A DNA stretch of 64,000 nt, from NCBI GenBank assembly GCA_963763855.1, contig CAVXPU010000002.1:372001-436000 (forward strand). Direction: 5' to 3'. Positions within the stretch are counted from its first letter, which is position 1, and every line of letters starts with the position of its first letter. The notes beneath the pieces are model-generated. The model saw only the letters and a program-made list of their open reading frames with translations. It did not search any database and was not told the DNA's origin. Made by a program: the position numbers and the translations under genes. Positions 1-7,890 of the stretch are shown one piece after another. The DNA is from JAIBCC01 sp963763855 (GTDB lineage Bacteria > Acidobacteriota > Blastocatellia > Pyrinomonadales > Pyrinomonadaceae).

Positions 1-83
1 TTTATTCTGTATTGTTTTGAAACGTAATTTTTTTGTTACAAATTTGATTTCGCCGAAACTTCTATTTCAGTTTCAAACTCGTA

Positions 84-160
84 ATTCTGCCTACTGCTAG
101 ATAAGCAGAATTAACACAGATGATTTTACTATCAATAAATCTATGTCAATTCTGTGTTAA
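84..160. repeat. Two nested hairpins / inverted repeat upstream of the M28 peptidase gene
   Basis: ATTCTGC at 84-90 pairs with GCAGAAT at 105-111. TTAACACAGA at 111-120 is repeated in perfect inversion as TCTGTGTTAA at 151-160. The second arm lies in the leader of the gene that starts at 185. There is no T-run, so this is not an obvious terminator. It resembles the other inverted short-unit stacks in this window. Confidence 0.7.
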
Positions 161-184
161 TCTATGGAGAATAAAAACAACTGT

Positions 185-1588
185 ATGAAAAATTTACACC
201 TAAAACAAACGTTTCTAATCATCGCGATTTTATTAGCTTTCAACTCATTTTCTTTGGCTCAAAAGAAGGTAGTTGTTTCCGCAGTTCAAGAAAAAAACGT
301 TCGTGCTGAGATGAATTTTCTCGCTGGTGATGCGTTGCAAGGACGCGGAAGCGGAACGATTTTCGAGAGAATCGCGGCGGAATATATCGGCTCGCAATTT
401 ATGCAAATCGGACTCGAACCGGCGGGCGAAAAAGATGCACAAGGTAATCAAACATTCGTCCAAACGGTTGATGTTGCAGGGCGAAGTATGCTGCAAGATT
501 TGAAAATCCGAGGCGAACTTGGCAAATCAATTACGTTTGGCAAAGAGCTTGGCGTAATGTCAATTTCAGCCAAAGAAATTAACGGCGAATTGCAAAAAGC
601 AAAGTTTGGCGATACCGCGAAAAAAGGTTCGGTTATTTTGATTACTTTGAGCGATGACGACACTTTTCAAACGATTCAACCAAAATTGCGACCGTTTTAC
701 ACAGGCGGAGCAGCGGCGATTATCATTAGCGAAAGCAAAGAAATTCGTGAAAATTGGTCGAGTATTTTGGAGCAAAAAGTCTCGCTCGGACGCCGCGGAA
801 GTCTTTTCATTGTTTCAAAGGAAGCTATGCTAAATCTTTCAAATCTGGCGGACGGAACTAAAATCGAGATGTCTGCAAGCTTCGCCGATTCGCCAAAAAC
901 ATTCACATGGAACGCGATGGGAAAAATCACAGGAAGCGATCCGAAACTTTCGTCGGAAGTGATTTTATTGACGTCGCATTTGGATCATTTAGGCGTTCGA
1001 CAAAACGCTGAAGGCAACGACAAGATTTTCAACGGAGCGGACGATGACGCATCAGGAAGCGTAGCGGTTTTGGAACTCGCACGGACGCTCGCAAGCGGCA
1101 AAAAACCTAAACGAACGGTATATTTTGTCTGCTTTGGAAGCGAAGAAGCCGGCGGACATGGTGCGACTTACTTCGTAAATAATCTACCGTTTCCAAAAGA
1201 AAAATTAGTCGCGAATCTTGAATTTGAAATGATCGGTCGTCCTGATAGTAAAGTAAAACCCGAAGAACTTTGGCTGACCGGTTATGAGGGTTCAAACCTC
1301 GGTTCGGAGCTTGCAAAACGCGGTGCAAAACTCGTCCAAGACCCGCATCCGGAACAGAATTTTTTCCAACGTTCGGATAATTACACACTCGCACGGCAAG
1401 GAATTATCGCTCACACGGTTTCGAGTTTTGGTCTGCATACCGATTATCACAAAGCAAGCGATGAAGTGAAAACAATTGATTTTCAACATATGACGCGTTC
1501 GATAAATTCGATGATCTTGCCGATAAATTGGCTCGTAAATTCGGATTTTGTGCCTACTTGGTATGAGGGTAAAAATCCTAAACAGTAA
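185..1588 (+). CDS. Secreted M28-family zinc aminopeptidase with PA-like insert
   Basis: A 467-residue exported metallopeptidase that probably removes N-terminal amino acids from peptides outside the cytoplasm. An N-terminal hydrophobic signal segment (about residues 8-26) ends at SLAQ. The M28 metal-binding pattern is present: SHLDHLG near 264, GADDDASG near 284, GSEEAGG near 318, EMIGR near 347 and a late His in TDYHKASD near 419. The stretch around residues 95-225 is the right place and size for a protease-associated domain. Start chosen at ATG 185, where the signal peptide begins as MKNLHLK, although an in-frame ATG lies at 164. The 3' end overlaps the convergent acetyltransferase gene by 11 bases. 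Family assignment is secure; the substrate is not known. Confidence 0.88.
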   Translation: MKNLHLKQTFLIIAILLAFNSFSLAQKKVVVSAVQEKNVRAEMNFLAGDALQGRGSGTIFERIAAEYIGSQFMQIGLEPAGEKDAQGNQTFVQTVDVAGRSMLQDLKIRGELGKSITFGKELGVMSISAKEINGELQKAKFGDTAKKGSVILITLSDDDTFQTIQPKLRPFYTGGAAAIIISESKEIRENWSSILEQKVSLGRRGSLFIVSKEAMLNLSNLADGTKIEMSASFADSPKTFTWNAMGKITGSDPKLSSEVILLTSHLDHLGVRQNAEGNDKIFNGADDDASGSVAVLELARTLASGKKPKRTVYFVCFGSEEAGGHGATYFVNNLPFPKEKLVANLEFEMIGRPDSKVKPEELWLTGYEGSNLGSELAKRGAKLVQDPHPEQNFFQRSDNYTLARQGIIAHTVSSFGLHTDYHKASDEVKTIDFQHMTRSINSMILPINWLVNSDFVPTWYEGKNPKQ

Positions 1589-2399
1589 GCCTCATTTCAA
1601 ATTGTTCTAGAAATAAATCAAGACCGAGTTTGCGTAAGAATAAAACGCTTTCTTCATCATTTTTGTCTATGTTGGTAATTATAATTTCCTGCTTATTTAA
1701 TTGAGAAAAAAGGGTTTGTCCGATTCCAAGATGTCTAAATTCTTTTTTTACAGCAAACTGTTTGATGCGTCCGGCGGTAGTATGGATAATATAGGCAACG
1801 AACTCTTTATCGTAAAATGCACCGATAATCTTGTGCAATTTTTGGGTGCGTTTGATAGCAGAAAATGAATTTTGCCAAGTTGGTTGTGCGTTCCAAAAAC
1901 TTGAAAAAATAGATTCTTCGATTTCGTCTAAAACTCTCAATTCAATGTCTTTATTAGTTTTTGAAATCGCAACTTTGCCTTTGAAGCAAACTAAAGTTCT
2001 TAACTTTTTGAAGCCAATTTTTTCATAACTTTTGATTGCTCCAAGATTTTCGGTAATTACTTCAAGTTGTTGAGAACAAAAGTTATCAGCTTTTAACTTT
2101 GGTAAAATAAATTCATGCATTTTGCCCGTTAAATCATTCCCGCGAAAGTCTGAGAGTACTCCTGTGCCGCCATTGTAAGAAGTTTCCCCTTCAATTCCAA
2201 TTAAGATAAAACCAACTAATCTTCCTTCGAAAAATGCTCCGACAGATTTTTCCAAACTGATCTTTTCCGCCGCAATTTTTTCTGCAAAACTCGTTTCATT
2301 GAGCTCGATCTTTACGAAATATTCAGCGAAGACCGAATTAAAAACCTCAATCAATTCAGTCTTTTCGATACTTTTCAGAGTAGAAAATTGAAACTCCAT
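1578..2399 (-). CDS. Protein with two tandem GNAT acetyltransferase domains
   Basis: A 273-residue protein that looks like two GNAT folds in a row. The first half has the acetyl-CoA loop region GVLSDFRGNDLTGKM near 80-94 and the typical NLGAIKSYEKIGFKK near 117-131. The second half repeats the pattern with FAVKKEFRHLGIGQTL near 216-231 and SVLFLRKLGL near 251-260. The R-x-x-G-x-G motif (RHLGIG) is clean only in the second half; in the first it is degraded to RGNDLTG, so that copy may have lost catalysis. Substrate unknown. It lies 4 bases downstream of the secreted-protein gene at 2404-3357 on the same strand, so the two are probably co-transcribed. Confidence 0.75.
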   Translation of the reverse strand: MEFQFSTLKSIEKTELIEVFNSVFAEYFVKIELNETSFAEKIAAEKISLEKSVGAFFEGRLVGFILIGIEGETSYNGGTGVLSDFRGNDLTGKMHEFILPKLKADNFCSQQLEVITENLGAIKSYEKIGFKKLRTLVCFKGKVAISKTNKDIELRVLDEIEESIFSSFWNAQPTWQNSFSAIKRTQKLHKIIGAFYDKEFVAYIIHTTAGRIKQFAVKKEFRHLGIGQTLFSQLNKQEIIITNIDKNDEESVLFLRKLGLDLFLEQFEMRLTV

Positions 2400-2403
2400 T
2401 TTA

Positions 2404-3357
2404 TTACTTATCTGTTTTAGCTTCTTTCACTTGGGAATCAGGTTTGCTGAATTTTGAATATTCAAAAGTTTTAGTTCCAAATTTGTTGCGAACGAGGTCT
2501 GCGTCAGTTTTTCCTGAAAACCGATAGCCCGTCATTGAAAATATTTTCGGAAGCAAAATGCCGTATTCACCTGACTGATATTGATAAGAAAATTCCGAGC
2601 TGATGATGGGTTTTGAAAAAACTGCGGGTTGGATCGAAACGGTGAAATCATTTCGCCAGAGCTGAGCGGTTTCGGCATCGAGCCAAAGTTTTCCGTGAAG
2701 ACGCGGATTAGTTGGGCGAAATCTGTCGGGCAAATCGAGTAGATTAAAGCCGATTCCGTTTGGTTCTTTTTTGCGTTCTTCATTGGTCGCATTTACGCTG
2801 ATTCGCAGATTTTCTTTCGTTTGATTGTATTCAACAATAATTACGTCGTGACCCTCAATTTTATCTTTGCCAAGAATCTTAAATTCGAAAGAAGGTCGAT
2901 AAAGGCGGTGCAGAATAAACGCTTCGCTTAATGTCATTCCATAGGCGTGCGTTTTTCCGTCAAAGCGATCCGCCTCTTTTCGAAGCCGCTTTATTTCTTC
3001 TTCATTAGAATCTGATTTGGACAGTTTTTCGAAAAACTTCACGATGTCTTTATCTTCGCGGGCAACATTTTTGCCATTAAATTCAATTACGTTTCGAAAT
3101 TCGGCGATCGCATTATTTTTGGGTGATTGATAAACAATGAAGATGGATCTGATCTTTCGTGAATCTTCCAAAGTCCCATCTTTACGAAAATAATCGTAAG
3201 TCCGCAATTCTTCCGACACCAAATTTTTGAAAGTTTCCTGATATTGAATTGTTGCCTGGTAGGCTCTATCTAAAAACTTTTCGAGGTCAATTTCTTGAGC
3301 GGTGAGCTGCTGAATGCTTACAAGCAGAAAAGCTATGGCAAAAAGAAAATTCTTCAT
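2404..3357 (-). CDS. Secreted protein of unknown function
   Basis: A 317-residue protein starting with a clear signal peptide (MKNFLFAIAFLLVSIQQLTAQ, cleavage after about 21). The rest is soluble and rich in charged residues and beta-strand-like segments. The stretch GKLWLDAETAQLWRNDF near 222-238 resembles the sheet of LolA/outer-membrane-lipoprotein-sorting-like folds, but that is only a guess. No catalytic motif was recognised. It is the upstream partner of the double-GNAT gene with a 4-base gap. Confidence 0.7.
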   Translation of the reverse strand: MKNFLFAIAFLLVSIQQLTAQEIDLEKFLDRAYQATIQYQETFKNLVSEELRTYDYFRKDGTLEDSRKIRSIFIVYQSPKNNAIAEFRNVIEFNGKNVAREDKDIVKFFEKLSKSDSNEEEIKRLRKEADRFDGKTHAYGMTLSEAFILHRLYRPSFEFKILGKDKIEGHDVIIVEYNQTKENLRISVNATNEERKKEPNGIGFNLLDLPDRFRPTNPRLHGKLWLDAETAQLWRNDFTVSIQPAVFSKPIISSEFSYQYQSGEYGILLPKIFSMTGYRFSGKTDADLVRNKFGTKTFEYSKFSKPDSQVKEAKTDK

Positions 3358-3491
3358 ATTTTACCCCCAATTAATAACCACACATTCTGTCATTGCGTTT
3401 TGCATCAATCGGAAGTCATTGACGAAATTCGGTATTCAATTTGACACGATAATTCTTTGGTAAAACGAGAGGCGGAAAAAACCAATAGAAT

Positions 3492-4394
3492 TTACTTCGG
3501 CGAAAAACTCTTGAAAATCGTTTCAACCCAAAAATCACTCTTGATAAAACCGCCGCCCCAAGTTTTATATTTTTCGGGAAAGCCTTCTTTTTTGAGTACC
3601 TCGAGCGTCTTTTTCTTTTTCATTCCTTTTTCAATAATTGCCGTTGTTTCAATCAGCATTTGATGATAATTCTTCAAATCGTCAATCGTTGCCAGCGAGC
3701 CGTGTCCGGGAATAATTTTGACATCGGCGGGAAGTTTGGCAATTACATCTCCGATATTTTTCGTCAAACCCTTCACATTTCCCCCGTTTTCCAAATCAAC
3801 AAATGGAAAGCGGTCTTTGAAATAATGATCGCCAAAATGCACAACATTTGACTTTGTAAAATAAATGATCGAATCGCCATCGGTATGCCCGGTTGGATAG
3901 TGAACCGCTTTAATTTCGTCGCCATTGAGGTGAACGGAAATTGATTGTTCGAAGGTGATCAAAGGCAGTGCAAAACTCGGATAAGCCAATGCTTTATTGC
4001 CGAAAATCATCGTATCCACCGCCAGACGATTTCTAACGTTTGCGTGTGAAATAATTATCGAATCTTTGCCGAAAGTTTTGTTCCCTTCGGTATGATCGCC
4101 GTGCCAATGCGTATTAAAAATAAACTTTGGCTTTTCCGAACCAAGTGCTTTCATTGCCTCAGCAAGCTTCGGAGAAACTTCCGCGTAATCGTCGTCAACA
4201 ATCAAAAGTCCATCTTTCCCGACCGAAACTCCAACGTTTCCGCCGCGTCCTTGAAGCATATAAACACTGTCTGTAATTTTTACGGTTTTGACAGTTATTT
4301 CTTGTTGGTTATGCTCGTCTTCGTGTTTGCTATGTGCGAAAGCACCTAACGTGAATGAGAGCAAAATTAAAGTAGCAATTAGTTTTCTTAACAT
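3492..4394 (-). CDS. Exported metallo-beta-lactamase-fold hydrolase
   Basis: A 300-residue protein with a signal peptide (about residues 1-20) and a histidine-rich start to the mature chain. The dinuclear metal motif HxHxDH is complete (H96, H98, D100, H101). Further ligands are seen in HYPTGHTDGDS and in HFGDHYF, and a final His in PGHGS. This is the usual set for periplasmic MBL-fold hydrolases, which include beta-lactamases, glyoxalase II-like enzymes and sulfatase-like enzymes. The true substrate cannot be told from sequence, and antibiotic hydrolysis should not be assumed. It is transcribed away from the HicB-like gene. Confidence 0.85.
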   Translation of the reverse strand: MLRKLIATLILLSFTLGAFAHSKHEDEHNQQEITVKTVKITDSVYMLQGRGGNVGVSVGKDGLLIVDDDYAEVSPKLAEAMKALGSEKPKFIFNTHWHGDHTEGNKTFGKDSIIISHANVRNRLAVDTMIFGNKALAYPSFALPLITFEQSISVHLNGDEIKAVHYPTGHTDGDSIIYFTKSNVVHFGDHYFKDRFPFVDLENGGNVKGLTKNIGDVIAKLPADVKIIPGHGSLATIDDLKNYHQMLIETTAIIEKGMKKKKTLEVLKKEGFPEKYKTWGGGFIKSDFWVETIFKSFSPK

Positions 4395-4587
4395 TTGATA
4401 TTGTCCTTTATTAGTTGATTTTGAAAAATTTTACTACTACCAACGCGTAATATCATAGCCAAAAAATGATTATTTTCTGATGAATTTAGTTTGGTGAAGA
4501 AGATACTTAGAGGTTAAAATCTTAGTTTGAAAACCCTTGGCAGGGAGAACCGCCAATAACGAAATCAAATTGTGCTAAAATAATATT

Positions 4588-4830
4588 ATGTTGAGTCAAT
4601 ACATCCAAGCTGCGATGAATCAAGCAAAATACGAAATCCTTGGCGATGACGGAAGTTATTACGGAGAAATCCCCAATTTTCAAGGGGTTTATGCGAATGC
4701 TTTAACTCTTGAGGAGTGCCGGAATGAACTTGCAGAAGTTTTAGAAGAATGGATATTTCTTCATTTGTCAGATAACACGCCGCTTCCTGTGGTCAATGGT
4801 TTGAAGTTGGCGGTTCAAAGAGTCGCGTAG
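4588..4830 (+). CDS. HicB-like antitoxin domain protein
   Basis: An 80-residue protein with the compact HicB fold: a partial RNase-H-like sheet with YYGEIPNFQGVYANALTLEECRNEL (residues about 24-48), the hallmark of the family. HicB proteins neutralise the mRNA-cleaving HicA and often also bind DNA. No C-terminal helix-turn-helix is visible, so autoregulation by this protein is doubtful. An AT-rich stretch with TAAAATAATATT just before the ATG could be a promoter. The gene ends one base before the end of the HicA-like gene on the other strand. Confidence 0.75.
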   Translation: MLSQYIQAAMNQAKYEILGDDGSYYGEIPNFQGVYANALTLEECRNELAEVLEEWIFLHLSDNTPLPVVNGLKLAVQRVA

Positions 4831-4831
4831 G

Positions 4832-5050
4832 TTATAAACTCTCCCAAATCTCTTTACTAATTCCTGCCTGTTTTAGGATTCGAATTAACAGACCTAGGCT
4901 TATATCGCCCTGATGGGGGTTTGGAATTCTAACTTTCAGAGCGTCGTTTTTCATAAATTGGTGATTTCCGCCTGAAATTGGTCCGTCAAACCCGAGTTTG
5001 CGGAAGTAGCGAATCAAATCTTTTCTCTTAATTGATGCAATTTTTGGCAT
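4832..5050 (-). CDS. HicA-like toxin (mRNA interferase, double-stranded-RNA-binding fold)
   Basis: A 72-residue protein with the HicA pattern: KDLIRYFRKLGF, then SGGNHQFMKND with the catalytic-type His in G-x-H-x-x-x, then RIPNPHQGDISLGLLIRILKQAGIS. Full length for the family. HicA normally cleaves mRNA and is held by HicB. Here it is convergent with hicB instead of co-directional, which is unusual for this pair, so it may be an independent or decayed unit. An imperfect hairpin lies about 100 bases upstream. Confidence 0.8.
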   Translation of the reverse strand: MPKIASIKRKDLIRYFRKLGFDGPISGGNHQFMKNDALKVRIPNPHQGDISLGLLIRILKQAGISKEIWESL

Positions 5051-5413
5051 AATTTATGTAATGTTTCTGAATTTATCACAATCGCTGAGAATTCTCCCAG
5101 TCGCTAACGTTGTGAAGAAAATTCAAAAATCTTGCTCGAGCAATAAATAAAAAATCGCCTTACAAGTCGCAAGGCGGTAAACGCGGTTGCAACTTCTAAG
5201 GCGATTAGGAACGATTTCTCGTGCGGTAATCTATTTAATGATAAATGCAGTTCGGACTCGTTAAAAAGTCTTAACAACACCCCTATAAACTAACATAATG
5301 AAAGTCGCCATGCAACCGTGGTAAAACAATTGCAAATTGTCTCGCATTTCTTGACTATTCCCCTTATTCTGATAGAATTCTTAGTTTCGACTCTTGAGCC
5401 GAAGTGTATCTAT
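5051..5413. other. Gene-free stretch upstream of ffh
   Basis: This 363-base gap holds the leader of the minus-strand HicA-like gene, a long imperfect hairpin (5153-5206) and the promoter/leader region of ffh. An in-frame extension of ffh back to 5318 exists but its translation is hydrophobic and not part of the family. No tRNA or SRP RNA signature was found: the GGAAG-x-x-x-GCAGC loop of 4.5S RNA is absent. Confidence 0.6.
5153..5206 (-). terminator. Long imperfect hairpin with U-tract on the minus strand
   Basis: AATCGCCTTA (5153-5162) pairs with TAAGGCGATT (5197-5206). Inside it, AAGTCGCAA (5164-5172) pairs with TTGCAACTT (5187-5195) with one mismatch, and GCG/CGC closes a five-base loop. 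Read on the minus strand the stem is followed by six T and then ATTTATT, like an intrinsic terminator. No minus-strand gene lies upstream of it for several kilobases, so it could end an unannotated small RNA or be a mobile palindrome. Confidence 0.55.
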
Positions 5414-6919
5414 ATGTTTGAGTCGCTATCCGACAAGTTAAAGAAAACGCTTAAGAATCTGCGTGGCGAAGGCAAATTAACGCCCGAACACGTGGATATT
5501 GCGTTGAAAGAAATTCGGATGGCTTTGCTCGAAGCCGATGTAAATTACAAGGTTGCGAAAGATTTTGTTGAATCGGTAAGGGCGAAAGCAGAAGGACAAG
5601 AAGTTTGGCAGGATTTAAAGCCGCACGAGCAAGTCGTAAAAATTGTTTACGACGAGCTTGTAGAATTGATGGGCGGCACGTCATCTCGTTTGGTTTTTAC
5701 GAATAAGTCGCCAAACGTTGTAATGATCGTCGGTTTGCAGGGTTCGGGTAAAACTACTTCGACTGGTAAAATTTCGCGTTGGTTAAAGGATAACCAAGAG
5801 CGAAAACCGCTTTTAGTTTCGGTTGACGTTTATCGTCCGGCTGCTCGCGAGCAATTGAAAGTGGTAGCCAATGCGGTTGGCGTAAATATTTTTGAAGGCA
5901 AAGATTCGAATGATCCTTTAACGCTTGTTCGCAATGCTTTTGCCTACGCACAGGAAACCGGTTTTGATACTTTGATGATCGATACGGCGGGTCGTCTGCA
6001 TATTGACGACGATCTGATGGTCGAACTCGAGCAGATCAAAGCTGAAACAAAACCAATTGAGGTTCTTTTCGTTGCGGATGCAATGACCGGGCAAGATGCG
6101 GTTCGCTCGGCGGAAGAATTTCACAAGCGAGTAGGAATTACCGGCGTAATTTTGACAAAAATGGATGGCGATGCCCGTGGCGGTGCCGCACTTTCCATCA
6201 AACAGGTAATTGGTCAGCCTGTAAAATTTGTCGGTGTAGGTGAAAAATACGACGCAATTGAGCCGTTTTATCCTGATAGAATTGCACAAAGAATTCTGGG
6301 CATGGGCGATGTTTTATCGCTAATTGAAGAGGTTCAAGGTAAAATTGACCAAGACGAAGCGGAAAAACAACTGCAGAAAATGCAGAGCAATCAGTTTACG
6401 CTCGAAGATTTTCGAAGCCAGCTTCGGCAATTCAAAAAACTTGGCTCGATGTCGAAATTGATGAAAATGCTCCCCGAACAAATGACGGGCGGTATGCACA
6501 TTTCAGACGAACAATCCGAGCAGGTTGAAGGGCAGATGAAACGCACCGAGGCGATCATTGATTCAATGACGAAATCGGAGCGAAAAAATTACAAGATCAT
6601 TGATGCCAGCCGAAAAACTCGTATCGCAAATGGTTCTGGTTCAACAATTGCAGACGTAAATTCGCTCATACGCCAATACGAGCAGATGCGTAAGATGATG
6701 CAAAAGATGAGCAGCGGCGGAATGTTTAGCAAAATCGCAGGCAAGGCAATGGGCGGTTTAGGCGGCGGTGGCGGACTTGGCGGTTTGCTTAGCGGCGGAC
6801 TCGGAAGTATGTTCGGCGGTGGCGGCGGAAATGAAGATTTTGATAATAGTTACGACGAAACTAAGGAATCGTTGAGTAAAAGGTTAAAGAAGAAAAAGAG
6901 GCACAAAAAAAGACGTTAG
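5414..6919 (+). CDS. ffh: Signal recognition particle protein Ffh (GTPase)
   Basis: The 501-residue SRP54 homologue binds SRP RNA and signal sequences and targets inner-membrane proteins. An N-terminal helical bundle precedes the GTPase with P-loop GLQGSGKTTSTGK near 106, DVYRPAAREQL, DTAGR near 190 and TKMDGDARGG near 248. The M domain follows with methionine-rich stretches such as KLMKMLPEQMTGGM. Start chosen at ATG 5414 because MFESLSDKLKKTL is the family N-terminus. It is longer than the usual ~450 residues because of a Gly-rich segment (about 450-475) and a Lys/Arg tail. It heads a run of translation genes. Confidence 0.97.
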   Translation: MFESLSDKLKKTLKNLRGEGKLTPEHVDIALKEIRMALLEADVNYKVAKDFVESVRAKAEGQEVWQDLKPHEQVVKIVYDELVELMGGTSSRLVFTNKSPNVVMIVGLQGSGKTTSTGKISRWLKDNQERKPLLVSVDVYRPAAREQLKVVANAVGVNIFEGKDSNDPLTLVRNAFAYAQETGFDTLMIDTAGRLHIDDDLMVELEQIKAETKPIEVLFVADAMTGQDAVRSAEEFHKRVGITGVILTKMDGDARGGAALSIKQVIGQPVKFVGVGEKYDAIEPFYPDRIAQRILGMGDVLSLIEEVQGKIDQDEAEKQLQKMQSNQFTLEDFRSQLRQFKKLGSMSKLMKMLPEQMTGGMHISDEQSEQVEGQMKRTEAIIDSMTKSERKNYKIIDASRKTRIANGSGSTIADVNSLIRQYEQMRKMMQKMSSGGMFSKIAGKAMGGLGGGGGLGGLLSGGLGSMFGGGGGNEDFDNSYDETKESLSKRLKKKKRHKKRR

Positions 6920-6984
6920 TCGTTGGATTGTTGGATATTAATCGATTTCCGACACCAATTACTAACCTCTCTTAATTAAAATAT

Positions 6985-7656
6985 ATGTTAGCAATTAGTT
7001 TAATGAGAATGGGTTCAAAGGGTAAGCCTTTTTACCGTGTAGTAGTAAAAGAAAAGCGAAGCAAACGCGACGGGAAATATCTCGAAAATGTTGGAACATA
7101 CAATCCGATGTTAAATCCTGCGGCAGTTGATTTGAAGCACGAACGAATTCAATATTGGATTAGCGTTGGGGCTCAACCTACTGAAACGGTTGCAAGTTTG
7201 ATAAAGCACAATCCTGAGCAAACCGCAGAGGAAAAAGCAGCCGCAGTTCAAGCCAGAGCTGAGAAAGCAAATGCTGCGAAGCAAGCCAAGATCGAAGCCA
7301 GAAAGGCTTTAGAAGAAGAAAAACGCAAAGCTGAAGAAGAAAAAGCAGCGGCTGCAAAGGCTGAAGCAGATCGAGCGGAAGCTGAGAAATTAGCTGCTGA
7401 AAAAGCTGAGGCTGAAGCACAAGCTGCTGCCGCGGAAGCGGAAGCTCAAAGTGTTGAAGTTGCAGAACCTGCTGAAGCTAGTGAAACCGTTGAAGCGGCT
7501 GAAGTTGCTGAAACTGTTGAAGCAGCTGAGGTTGCTGAAACGACGGAAACTGTCGAAGCCGTTGAGGCATCTGCTGATGTTGCGGAAACTGTTGAAGTTG
7601 CAGAAGTCGCTCCGGTTGAAACAGCAGAAGAAGTGAAACCTGAAGAAGCTGCATAA
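6985..7656 (+). CDS. rpsP: 30S ribosomal protein S16 with long Ala/Glu-rich C-terminal tail
   Basis: Residues 1-77 are a normal S16 (LAISLMRMGSKGKPFYRVVV, then ERIQYWISVGAQPTETV), which binds 16S rRNA during 30S assembly. Residues about 80-223 form a low-complexity tail: first a Lys/Ala/Glu helix-like region, then a repeat of VAE/TVEAAE units with almost no basic residues. Most S16 proteins end near residue 80-90, so the tail is over half the chain. It is followed at once by khpA, with 3 bases between stop and ATG. Confidence 0.95.
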   Translation: MLAISLMRMGSKGKPFYRVVVKEKRSKRDGKYLENVGTYNPMLNPAAVDLKHERIQYWISVGAQPTETVASLIKHNPEQTAEEKAAAVQARAEKANAAKQAKIEARKALEEEKRKAEEEKAAAAKAEADRAEAEKLAAEKAEAEAQAAAAEAEAQSVEVAEPAEASETVEAAEVAETVEAAEVAETTETVEAVEASADVAETVEVAEVAPVETAEEVKPEEAA

Positions 7657-7659
7657 TTG

Positions 7660-7890
7660 ATGAAAGAGGCAATCGAAAAAATCGTCAAGGCATTGGTTGA
7701 TAACGCTGATGAAGTCGTTGTCACCGAAAAACCCTCTGACCGAAGCGTTATGATAGTTGTCCATGTTGCCACCGGCGATATGGGCAAGCTTATCGGGCGT
7801 GAGGGCAGAACGATAAAAGCCTTGCGTTTAATACTTTACGCGGCGGGTCAAAAACACGGCAAACGCTTTGTCCTAGAAGTTGCCGAGTGA
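7660..7890 (+). CDS. khpA: KH-domain RNA-binding protein KhpA (YlqC)
   Basis: A 76-residue single-KH-domain protein of the KhpA/YlqC family, with the GxxG loop in GRE-GRTIKALR (GKLIGREGRTIKALRLIL). It is a small RNA chaperone often encoded between rpsP and rimM, as here. ATG 7660 is preferred to the TTG at 7657. Its TGA overlaps the GTG start of rimM (GTGA at 7887-7890), a sign of translational coupling. Confidence 0.93.
   Translation: MKEAIEKIVKALVDNADEVVVTEKPSDRSVMIVVHVATGDMGKLIGREGRTIKALRLILYAAGQKHGKRFVLEVAE

Noticed and set aside
3492..4394. Antibiotic-resistance beta-lactamase
   Set aside because: Only the general MBL fold and metal motif are seen; nothing points to beta-lactam hydrolysis.
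5318..5413. In-frame N-terminal extension of ffh
   Set aside because: The extra 32 residues are hydrophobic and not part of Ffh; the family N-terminus MFESLSDKLKK starts at 5414.
5051..5413. Possible 4.5S SRP RNA next to ffh
   Set aside because: The conserved GGAA loop region and the asymmetric bulge of SRP RNA were not found in either strand.
7390..7787. Open frames on the minus strand opposite the rpsP tail
   Set aside because: They are low-complexity mirrors of the Ala/Glu repeats and lack any domain or ribosome-binding site.
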